A DNA stretch of 35,622 nt from an uncultured Clostridia bacterium. Its GTDB lineage: Bacteria > Bacillota > Clostridia > UBA1381 > CAJOGA01. The notes under the pieces were generated by a model. That model made no database searches. It was not told the DNA's origin and was given only the letters and a program-made list of their open reading frames with translations. Location of the stretch: assembly GCA_905233855.1 (NCBI GenBank), contig CAJOGA010000008.1, positions 1 through 35,622 of the forward strand, read 5' to 3'. Positions within the stretch are counted from its first letter, which is position 1; the number at the start of each line of letters is the position of its first letter. Of the stretch, positions 22,792-29,812 are shown piece by piece. The translations under genes and the position numbers were made by a program.

Positions 22792-23952
22792 TTAATTAAA
22801 CAGCATGTTTATATAATTTTCGTTTGATAAAAATATATTTTCAAGCGGAGAAAAATCACCGCACAGTGTTCCGTCAAGCCACGCTTGTTTTGGAGTAATA
22901 TATCCCATTGCCAGTTGGGTGAGAGTTTGTATATCCGTTTGTGCGGTGCTTTCTGCCGCAAAGCCGTCCTTTTTACGTATGATGCCGTCTTTGATGATAT
23001 AAGTGCCGTTGTTTTGCAAAATGTAATTATCCTCTACGCCTATGCTTACCGATTCACCGCTTGGCACACGGCGTGCAAAGAGCGACAGAATGTATGAAAC
23101 ATCCGTTATTCTTGCCATGGCAAACGGTATGACGGATATTTCGGCACGATTAGAGCAAAGAGAGTCAAACGACATATCGTTTTGTGTTGCATTTATGCTA
23201 ACGCAGTCAGCCTCTGAATACATTGTCTTAACAAAAGCCGACAACGCACGCTGGCTTTCGGAATCGGTATATGCCAATTCGCTCACTTTTATGTGTCTGT
23301 CATCTTTTATATACATCATATATCCTGTGCGGTTGCCGTTGGCGTCGACACAAAAACACACGTCTCCGCCGTCGTTGAATATCAGATCCTCCAAAATAAG
23401 ATGCCAGTTATGTGCATCACGCAGGACGAAGGCGTTTTTGCCGGTTGTAAATTGTTTGTATATGCTGTCCATAGCCTGTATATCGTCGGGCGTGATGTTG
23501 CCCCTGCGATACCTGTAACCCGACGCATCGGGCAAAATATCGCTGATGTTTAAATTGTAATTTCTGAAATTATAACACAGCTTAAAGCCGTATTTTTCGT
23601 AAAATTCATAGCTGAAGGGTATCAGCATCGAAATCTTTTGACCGCGTCTTAACATCTGCTCAAAGGCATACGGTATCAGGGCGTTCATGCAGCCTTTATA
23701 CCTGTGCTCGGGCAGAGTTGCCGCACCGCTTATATATCCCATCGACACCGGCGTTTTGTTAATATACACGGTGTAGGGTATGATTTGCAGGTTGGAAATG
23801 ATTTTGCCGTTTTCCTCTGCCACTACGGTGTTGAGATGAGAGTAATTTTTTGAAAAGTTCCAGGATAAAAAGCTGTCGCTGTCATCAAAACAACATTTCC
23901 ATATATTTTTTATTTGGTCGGTGTCCTCACGAACGGCGGTTCGTAATATCAT
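22792..23952 (-). CDS. GNAT acetyltransferase, Eis-like with SCP2-type C-terminal domain
   Basis: A 386-aa protein of Eis type: an N-terminal GNAT domain (about 1-145; acetyl-CoA loop region ATLPEHRYKGCMNALI), a second GNAT-like domain (about 150-285), and a C-terminal sterol-carrier-like domain (about 290-386). In mycobacteria Eis acetylates aminoglycosides and proteins, but distant homologues in Firmicutes have unknown substrates. The start ATG agrees with the usual N-terminus (MILRTAVREDTDQIKNIW). It is 15 nt downstream of the DUF2156 gene, which also has a GNAT-related fold. Confidence 0.85.
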   Translation of the reverse strand: MILRTAVREDTDQIKNIWKCCFDDSDSFLSWNFSKNYSHLNTVVAEENGKIISNLQIIPYTVYINKTPVSMGYISGAATLPEHRYKGCMNALIPYAFEQMLRRGQKISMLIPFSYEFYEKYGFKLCYNFRNYNLNISDILPDASGYRYRRGNITPDDIQAMDSIYKQFTTGKNAFVLRDAHNWHLILEDLIFNDGGDVCFCVDANGNRTGYMMYIKDDRHIKVSELAYTDSESQRALSAFVKTMYSEADCVSINATQNDMSFDSLCSNRAEISVIPFAMARITDVSYILSLFARRVPSGESVSIGVEDNYILQNNGTYIIKDGIIRKKDGFAAESTAQTDIQTLTQLAMGYITPKQAWLDGTLCGDFSPLENIFLSNENYINMLFN

Positions 23953-23967
23953 GGATAAGCCTCCGTA

Positions 23968-24870
23968 TCATTCATCGGTAACGGTTGCCAAAAATTTACG
24001 CGAAAATTTTACCGGCTTGTACGACATTTTTGCTTTATGCAGCCCTTCAATGCCCATGTCCTCTTCTCGATTTACAAATTCCGTATCGGCAAATTCGTGT
24101 TCAATAAATTGTTGGTTTATCATAGTGAATGAGCCTTCGTAGGCGGTGTCGGCGAATTCCAGATGAATTATAGCCATTTTCGGGTTTAAATATTCGCCCA
24201 CGGAAAATGCAACAGCCACACCGTCAACACGCAATATTCCGCCCTTTAAAAGCAAAGCGTCAAAGTTAGTCAGCATTTTATACACCGCATTGTCGGAATC
24301 GGTGAGAGTGTCGACGTAATCGTCGTCCTTGCGTGATTGCCAGCGGTTGTAAAGCTCCAGACATTCAAGTGCGGTTTTGGCTGTCATGACTTCATAGGTG
24401 TAGTTATACAGCTGTTTGAATTTGTTTATATGATTCCGCTTTGCGTGATATTTTTTGCCCGAAAGATTGATAAGGTCTTGCGTGTTATACACATAGTCGT
24501 TTAAAAACACATTTTCTGTAATGGTATATTTTTTGCCGTAAGATTTCATTAATTCTTCAAATTTGTCTATATCGTCCTGACCATACAGGCGTATGAGGGG
24601 TTGAGCATTGCTTTCTTTGAAGTATTCCATCAGCAGGTCAAAACACTGTTGCGGATTTCTGCCGATAGGGAAAGTTGCAACAGCAGGATTGTCGCCGTAC
24701 TGCACAAGCATGCACAATGTTTCGTCATGGATAAAATACCGGAGCTTGTAGCCGTCCTGCCACGAAAAAGTATTTGCAAAGGAGTATTCCGAATTTTCAT
24801 AAGGGAAGAGCCTGAAATACTTGTCAAAAACAGGCTTGTCGTCAAGCGATATAGATTTTAAATTTATCAT
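23968..24870 (-). CDS. DUF2156 family protein (MprF C-terminal-like)
   Basis: A 300-aa soluble protein related to the aminoacyl-transferase domain of MprF/LysX. The KKYHAKRNHINKF segment and the second half (about 180-300, ending with HKAKMSYKPVKF) are typical. No membrane flippase part is present, so this is the stand-alone form. Stand-alone DUF2156 proteins have no proven role; aminoacyl-tRNA-dependent transfer is a family hypothesis. Adjacent to an Eis-like acetyltransferase, suggesting the two modify related substrates or wall components. Confidence 0.8.
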   Translation of the reverse strand: MINLKSISLDDKPVFDKYFRLFPYENSEYSFANTFSWQDGYKLRYFIHDETLCMLVQYGDNPAVATFPIGRNPQQCFDLLMEYFKESNAQPLIRLYGQDDIDKFEELMKSYGKKYTITENVFLNDYVYNTQDLINLSGKKYHAKRNHINKFKQLYNYTYEVMTAKTALECLELYNRWQSRKDDDYVDTLTDSDNAVYKMLTNFDALLLKGGILRVDGVAVAFSVGEYLNPKMAIIHLEFADTAYEGSFTMINQQFIEHEFADTEFVNREEDMGIEGLHKAKMSYKPVKFSRKFLATVTDE

Positions 24871-24897
24871 ATATGTAAAACCTCTCCATTATTGGTG

Positions 24898-26067
24898 TTA
24901 TTTACGGTATTTAATTTCTCCGTTTATTATTGTCGCAATAACTTCGTAGTCGAATTCCACAGGTGGTTTTGTTACTATTATTATGTCGGCGTCTTTGCCT
25001 TTTTCCAAAGTGCCTATTCTGTCATCAAGATAACAGTTTTTTGCACTGTTTACCGTTAAAGCCTCAAGTGCTTTTTTTCTGTCCATACCGCTTTTAACCG
25101 CTAAAGATGCACACAGAGGAAGGTATTCTACCGGTATAACGGGATGGTCGGTTATTATTGCAATGTCCAGCCCTGCGTCGGACAGGATTTTGCAGGTATC
25201 AAAGCTGAGGTTTTTAAGCTCTATCTTGCTTCTTTCGCACAAGCTCGGTCCCACCATAAGCCTTGCATTTGCACTTTTTAACGTTTCTGCAATGCAAACG
25301 CCGTCGGTTGCGTGTTCTATGGTAACGTTTATGTCAAATTCCTTTGCAAGCCTTAACGCTGTTGCGATGTCATCACTGCGATGGGCGTGTATTTTTGCCG
25401 GGATTTTCTTTTCTATCAGCGGAAGCAGAGCGTCGGCACGTATATCAAAATCGGGACGGTCGTTATCCGCAGGATTTGCGTTATATCTGTCCCACTTTGC
25501 TTTATACTCCTTCGCCGCATACAGCTGCTCGCGTATCACAGCGGCTGTGCCCATACGTGTGGTCGGCAGTTGGTTTTTTTCTTTATACACCGTTTTCGGA
25601 TTTTCGCCCAGCGACATTTTTATTGATTGCGGTGCTTTTAAGATCATGTCGTCAATGACAGTGCCGGCCGTTTTTACGGCGGCGAACTGACCGCTTATCG
25701 GGTTGGCACTGCCGGGACCTGTTACAACGGTGGTTATGCCGGCTTTACATGCATCTTTAAAGCAGCGGTCGTTCGGATTTATTCCGTCTATGGCACGCAG
25801 GTGCGGAGTGGCAGGGTCGGTGGCTTCGTTGGCGTCGTCGCCTTCAAAGCCCATCGAGTCCTCAAACATTCCGCAATGACAGTGTGCGTCTATCATGCCG
25901 GGCATTACAATGTTGCCGCCGGCGTCGATTTCGTCTGTTATATCAAAATTTTTAATGCCGCCGGAATCGCCTACATACTCAATTTTGCCGTTGCTGCACA
26001 CAACGGAGCCATTTTCGAATACGTCGCCCGACATGGTTATTATCTTTCCGTTTTTAATCAAAAGCAT
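24898..26067 (-). CDS. Amidohydrolase (imidazolonepropionase-like family)
   Basis: A 389-aa metal-dependent hydrolase. Metal ligands are seen in DAHCH (His62, His64), IHAHRSDDI (His), TIEHATDG (His) and ITDHPV (Asp). The N-terminal composite beta-sandwich starts MLLIKNGKIITM and the C-terminal part ends with the usual GTLEKGKDADIIIV. The substrate is unknown; the family acts on cyclic amides, peptides or nucleobase derivatives. It is the first gene after a strong promoter at 26115-26143 and heads the nine-gene minus-strand unit. Confidence 0.88.
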   Translation of the reverse strand: MLLIKNGKIITMSGDVFENGSVVCSNGKIEYVGDSGGIKNFDITDEIDAGGNIVMPGMIDAHCHCGMFEDSMGFEGDDANEATDPATPHLRAIDGINPNDRCFKDACKAGITTVVTGPGSANPISGQFAAVKTAGTVIDDMILKAPQSIKMSLGENPKTVYKEKNQLPTTRMGTAAVIREQLYAAKEYKAKWDRYNANPADNDRPDFDIRADALLPLIEKKIPAKIHAHRSDDIATALRLAKEFDINVTIEHATDGVCIAETLKSANARLMVGPSLCERSKIELKNLSFDTCKILSDAGLDIAIITDHPVIPVEYLPLCASLAVKSGMDRKKALEALTVNSAKNCYLDDRIGTLEKGKDADIIIVTKPPVEFDYEVIATIINGEIKYRK

Positions 26068-26114
26068 ACGATTTGCTCCTTTTTCCCTGCCGATTATATA
26101 TCCGTATTTTACTT

Positions 26115-26143
26115 ATTATACCAGTGTTTTTTGTAAAATGCAA
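26115..26143 (-). promoter_or_regulatory. Promoter of the amidohydrolase-to-dusB operon
   Basis: On the minus strand TTGCAT (26143-26138), 17-nt spacer, perfect TATAAT (26120-26115), with an extended -10 TG. It lies in the short gap after the desulfurase gene (stop at 26151). It separates the desulfurase/DUF3343 unit from the nine genes downstream, whose gaps are 6-66 nt. Confidence 0.75.
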
Positions 26144-26150
26144 TTATTTT

Positions 26151-27287
26151 TCATGCATGCTTTGCGATTTGGCTGACAGCGTGTAAAAGCTTGTCAATAT
26201 CGGCTTGATTGTTATAAAATCCGACGCTTGCACGCACAGTGCCGCCATCATGCGTACCCATGCATTTGTGTGCCGAGTATGCACAATGATACCCCGCACG
26301 CACGGCTATGCCGTATTTTTCGTCCAGCTCCTGCGACACCGATACCGCATCGATGCCGTATATATTAAAGCTTACCGTACCGTTGCGTTTTGTAAAGTCG
26401 TCTGTTGCATACACCGTAACGGACGGTATGTTTTTCAGACCGTCAAACAGCAATTTGGCTAAAGAAGTTTCATGGGAATAAATATAGTCGATACCGACGC
26501 TGTTTATAAAATTCACGGCACCGGAAAGGCTTGCGACCGCAGGTGTGTTCAAAGTTCCGCTTTGCAACATATCCGGCATAAAATCAGGCTGCTCAAGGCT
26601 TTCCGAAAAGCTGCCCGTGCCGCCCGTTATAACAGGCACAAGACGCACGTTTTCCGATACATACAAGCCTCCGGTGCCCATCGGTCCCATAAGACCTTTA
26701 TGTCCGGAAAAGGCGAGCATATCTATATTCATGTCTTTAACGTCTATATCGACGCTGCCGGCGGTTTGTGCGGCGTCTGCCAAAAAAACAATACCGTGAT
26801 TTTTGCATATTTTTCCTATTTGCTTTATCGGCTGTATCGTGCCGAATACGTTTGAGGCATGCGTGCATATTATCAGGCAGGTGTCCGGCTGTATGGCGTC
26901 TTCAATGCGTTTGGGATCGACAATGCCGCTTTTATCCGGCTCTACAACGGTGCAGGTTACGTTTTCCGTGCGGTGCAGCGGACGCATAACGCTGTTATGC
27001 TCCAGTGCCGTACAAATAACGTGTCCGCCGTTTTGCAAAAACCCGTTTATTGCAAAGTTCAGAGCGGTGGTTGCATTGTTTGTGAAGGCTATTTGTTCCG
27101 GCGAGGAGATGTTGAAAAAGGACGCAAGAGCTTGCGATGCGTCCAATATACGCATAGAAGCCTCCCGGCTGTAGTAATGTCCGCCTCTGCCCGAATTTGC
27201 ACTTAACTGTTTTGTCAGCTTTGTCATGCTTTTTATAACGCATGGCGGTTTTTTCAGGGTGGTTGATGCATTATCAAGGTATATCAT
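26151..27287 (-). CDS. Cysteine desulfurase family protein (DUF3343-associated type)
   Basis: A 378-aa PLP enzyme distinct from the nifS at 140. PLP lysine Lys197 is in FSGHKGLMGP. The candidate catalytic Cys335 is in AGYHCAYSAHK, on a short loop as in SufS/CsdA (group II), not the long SSGSAC loop. Group-II-like enzymes often act with a partner or on selenocysteine/cysteine, and this subfamily (TIGR01977 type) is known to sit beside DUF3343. Its ATG overlaps the DUF3343 stop (ATGA), so the two are translationally coupled. It may serve a dedicated sulfur or selenium transfer pathway; the acceptor is unknown. Confidence 0.88.
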   Translation of the reverse strand: MIYLDNASTTLKKPPCVIKSMTKLTKQLSANSGRGGHYYSREASMRILDASQALASFFNISSPEQIAFTNNATTALNFAINGFLQNGGHVICTALEHNSVMRPLHRTENVTCTVVEPDKSGIVDPKRIEDAIQPDTCLIICTHASNVFGTIQPIKQIGKICKNHGIVFLADAAQTAGSVDIDVKDMNIDMLAFSGHKGLMGPMGTGGLYVSENVRLVPVITGGTGSFSESLEQPDFMPDMLQSGTLNTPAVASLSGAVNFINSVGIDYIYSHETSLAKLLFDGLKNIPSVTVYATDDFTKRNGTVSFNIYGIDAVSVSQELDEKYGIAVRAGYHCAYSAHKCMGTHDGGTVRASVGFYNNQADIDKLLHAVSQIAKHA

Positions 27288-27544
27288 ATGGGTATATACT
27301 CCTTTTGACCGAGGCTGTTATAGCTTTCTGCATAGATGTTTATTTTCTTCAGCCCCTCCGAACGTGCCAGATCTGCAATTTGTCCGGCAAATTCGCGGCG
27401 GAAGCGTATGCTGTAAGAACAGCCGCCCGATTTTATACTTGTAGGTGTCTGCACAACGCTTATGTGCGGGATTTTGTTTTCTATACTCTTTTTGAACAGA
27501 TTCGTCTTTGTTACAGAACCTGTGATAAGCAATGCATATTCCAT
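27284..27544 (-). CDS. DUF3343 protein, putative sulfur/selenium carrier
   Basis: An 86-aa protein with the DUF3343 signature KSGGCSYSIRF around Cys42, a single conserved cysteine suited to hold a persulfide or selenide. The fold is probably ferredoxin-like. Its role is inferred only from its frequent place beside desulfurases and selenium genes. Here it comes first and overlaps the desulfurase by 4 nt. GAAAGGA precedes the start. The upstream region holds a 26-bp palindrome. No selD or yedF is in this window. Confidence 0.85.
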   Translation of the reverse strand: MEYALLITGSVTKTNLFKKSIENKIPHISVVQTPTSIKSGGCSYSIRFRREFAGQIADLARSEGLKKINIYAESYNSLGQKEYIPI

Positions 27545-27651
27545 AAAATGTTCGTCCTTTCGGTTATTTTGATTTGTGAGACTTTTGCGTTCCGGTATTC
27601 AGTATATGCATGTCGAATGATTATTGCACATGACGGTTGCGGAAAAATCAA

Positions 27652-27693
27652 CATACCCACCATATATAGTAGGTATGAAAAAATGTAACACAA
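27652..27693 (-). promoter_or_regulatory. 26-bp palindrome over the likely DUF3343/desulfurase promoter
   Basis: The dyad spans 27652-27677: half CATACCCACCATA and its near-complement TATAGTAGGTATG, matching at 11 of 13 positions. A candidate minus-strand promoter is TTGTGT (27693-27688), 16-nt spacer, TACTAT (27671-27666), whose -10 lies inside the dyad. This is the layout of a repressor site. The plus-strand mraZ promoter is about 50 nt away, so it could also affect mraZ. The regulator is unknown. Confidence 0.55.
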
Positions 27694-27728
27694 TTGCAAA
27701 AAAAATTTCATATAATTGATAAAAACTA

Positions 27729-27757
27729 TTGATTTTTTCAATTTTGTGGAGTAAAAT
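27729..27757 (+). promoter_or_regulatory. mraZ (dcw cluster) promoter
   Basis: TTGATT (27729-27734), 17-nt spacer, TAAAAT (27752-27757). The start site would be near 27764, just before the probable MraZ operator repeats. A second TATAAT at 27711 lacks a -35. Confidence 0.6.
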
Positions 27758-27775
27758 GTATACCAAAGGGATGAA

Positions 27776-27805
27776 TGTGGTTCAAAATGGTTTAAAATGA
27801 AAGGC
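27776..27805 (+). promoter_or_regulatory. Probable MraZ autoregulatory operator: three 10-bp direct repeats
   Basis: TGTGGTTCAA, AATGGTTTAA and AATGAAAGGC follow each other at exactly 10-nt steps, with the pattern (t/a)TG(G/A). MraZ from other bacteria binds short direct repeats spaced one helical turn apart in its own promoter. The position here, right after the promoter and before the gene, fits autorepression. The third unit is degenerate and overlaps the ribosome binding site. Confidence 0.5.
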
Positions 27806-27816
27806 GGGTGAGAGAT

Positions 27817-28260
27817 ATGAATTTGTTCGTTAATAATTATGAAAGAACTCTTGACGAAAAGGGCAGAATTATACTTCCTTCAAAAGTAAGAGAGAATTTG
27901 AACGGTGTTGTTTACGTAACGCCTTCGCCTTTGGATAAATGTTTGTATCTTTACCCGGAGGAAGAATGGCGTCTTTTAAGCGAAAAGCTCAGGAAACTGC
28001 CTACAACAACCAATAAAGAAGCCGCAATGTTCGTGAGAAAATTTTTTGGACGTGCCGCTGTTTGCGATATAGACAAGCAAGGCAGAGTCAATATAGATAA
28101 AAAGCATATAGAACACGCACAGATAAAAAAGGATGTTGTGCTTGTCGGGGCAAACACACGTCTGGAGTTGTGGGACAGCAGCGTTTGGAACAGCCTGGAT
28201 AACGAAATGTCCGATGAAGAGCTTATTGCCGGAATCAAGCACTATGAACTTGAGTTTTAG
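27817..28260 (+). CDS. mraZ: Transcriptional regulator MraZ
   Basis: A 147-aa DNA-binding protein with two SpoVT/AbrB-like halves. It represses the division/cell-wall cluster from its own operator. Both halves show the DxxxR core: LDEKGRIILPSKVR near residue 15 and DIDKQGRVNI near 87. ATG 27817 is preferred; an in-frame GTG at 27808 lies too close to the ribosome binding site (AAAGGCGGG). It is 10 nt from rsmH and is the first gene of the dcw cluster. Confidence 0.95.
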   Translation: MNLFVNNYERTLDEKGRIILPSKVRENLNGVVYVTPSPLDKCLYLYPEEEWRLLSEKLRKLPTTTNKEAAMFVRKFFGRAAVCDIDKQGRVNIDKKHIEHAQIKKDVVLVGANTRLELWDSSVWNSLDNEMSDEELIAGIKHYELEF

Positions 28261-28270
28261 GCGGTGAAAC

Positions 28271-29203
28271 ATGGAGTTTAAGCATGTATCGGTTTTGTAT
28301 GACAAAACAATATCGCTTTTGAATCTGCACGCGGGCGGAGTGTATGTCGACGGAACGCTCGGCGGCGGAGGACACAGCTACGGCATACTGTCGAATGCGG
28401 AAAACTCAAGACTTATCGGTATAGACAGAGACATTGAAGCCATCAATGCCGCAAAGGAAAGACTACGCTGTTTTGACGGCAGGACGGAATTTGTAAACAG
28501 AAATTTTGCGGATATAAAAGATATATTAGAGTCGTTAAACATATCGCAGATAGACGGAGCTGTGCTTGATTTGGGAGTATCGTCATATCAGCTTGACTGT
28601 GCGGACAGAGGGTTCAGCTATATGCACGATGCACCGCTTGATATGCGTATGAACAGAAACGACGCAAAAAGTGCGTTTGACGTTGTGAACACATATACTG
28701 CGGATCAGCTTGCAAAGGTGTTTTATGAATACGGCGAGGAGAAATGGTCCAAACGCATTGCACAGTTTATAGCGGAGGAAAGACAAAAATCGCCGGTAAA
28801 CACAACTTTGGAGCTGGTGGAAATAATAAAAAAGGCAATTCCGAAATCTGCAAGAGCAGACGGAGGACATCCGGCAAAAAGGGTGTTTCAGGCAATACGT
28901 ATAGAGGTAAACGGCGAGCTTAAAATTCTGGAGCAAGCGCTCAGTGATTTTGTGGACGTGTTAAAACCGGGTGGAAGACTGGCTGTTATCACATTTCATT
29001 CGTTGGAGGACAGAATAACAAAAACGGTGTTTTCAAAGCTGATAAAGCCGTGTACGTGTCCGCCGGATTTTCCGGTTTGTGTATGCGGCAAAAAGAGTGT
29101 GATAAAGGCTGTAACACGCAAGCCGGTGATTGCCGATGCAAACGAGTTGGAGCAAAATTCAAGGGCAAAGAGTGCAAAGCTGAGAGTGGTTGAAAAAATA
29201 TAG
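28271..29203 (+). CDS. rsmH: 16S rRNA (cytosine-1402-N4)-methyltransferase RsmH
   Basis: Methylates C1402 in the ribosomal P-site decoding region using SAM. The 310-aa product has the SAM-binding [11 protein letters not shown] (about residues 27-37), [20 protein letters not shown], and the [18 protein letters not shown] and [10 protein letters not shown] motifs of the MraW family. A cysteine cluster near the end ([13 protein letters not shown]) is usual in Firmicutes. It is second in the dcw cluster, 30 nt before ftsL. Confidence 0.96.
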   Translation: MEFKHVSVLYDKTISLLNLHAGGVYVDGTLGGGGHSYGILSNAENSRLIGIDRDIEAINAAKERLRCFDGRTEFVNRNFADIKDILESLNISQIDGAVLDLGVSSYQLDCADRGFSYMHDAPLDMRMNRNDAKSAFDVVNTYTADQLAKVFYEYGEEKWSKRIAQFIAEERQKSPVNTTLELVEIIKKAIPKSARADGGHPAKRVFQAIRIEVNGELKILEQALSDFVDVLKPGGRLAVITFHSLEDRITKTVFSKLIKPCTCPPDFPVCVCGKKSVIKAVTRKPVIADANELEQNSRAKSAKLRVVEKI

Positions 29204-29233
29204 GTATTTAAAGGTTTGAGGGGGACGAGCGAA

Positions 29234-29743
29234 ATGGCTCAGTACAATTACAGTGTTGCATATGATTTTGATATGCAAAATACAGACCGGATAAGAGAAA
29301 AAGAGCTGGAGCAGAAAAAGCTTATAAAGCAAAAGAAACAGGAAAAGCTGGCAAGAAAGCTGCAGGTTAAAAATGCTGTTAAGATAATAGCGGTGGTGGC
29401 TTTTGCGGCGGTTGTGGCAATGGGGCTTTTATACAGAGAAGTTCAGGTGTTTGAAGGCGAAAAGAAGATAGCCCAGCTTGAGAAGGAATTAAAATTGATA
29501 GAAACCCAAACATATCAGAAAATGTATGACATGGAAAAGAATACCGACCTCAAACAAATCGAAGATTATGCAATGAACACGCTCGGAATGATTAAACTGG
29601 ATAAGAGCCAGGTTGTTAATATGACCATAGAGCAGGACGATTACGTGGAAAAAAACCTTGACGATACCAAAGTGTTAAAAAAGGCGAGTGATTTTATAGA
29701 AACAGCTTTTGAAAATCTTGTAGGAATATTTGCCTCAAAATAA
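29234..29743 (+). CDS. ftsL: FtsL-like division protein (bitopic)
   Basis: A 169-aa protein at the expected dcw position for FtsL, which with FtsB/DivIC activates septal wall synthesis by FtsW/FtsI. A highly charged Lys/Glu-rich cytoplasmic part (about 20-48) is followed by one membrane helix (49-67) and an extracytoplasmic coiled coil (about 72-100). The start is ATG 29234 after GAGGGGG; a TTG at 29216 also opens the frame but lies before that site. Sequence likeness of FtsL proteins is low, so the call rests on topology and position. The C-terminal 50 residues are longer than usual. Confidence 0.8.
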   Translation: MAQYNYSVAYDFDMQNTDRIREKELEQKKLIKQKKQEKLARKLQVKNAVKIIAVVAFAAVVAMGLLYREVQVFEGEKKIAQLEKELKLIETQTYQKMYDMEKNTDLKQIEDYAMNTLGMIKLDKSQVVNMTIEQDDYVEKNLDDTKVLKKASDFIETAFENLVGIFASK

Positions 29744-29812
29744 AACTATAATAAATTGATGTTAGAAAGATAAAAATTCAGAACATTACATACGGAAAGG
29801 GAATGGTTTATA

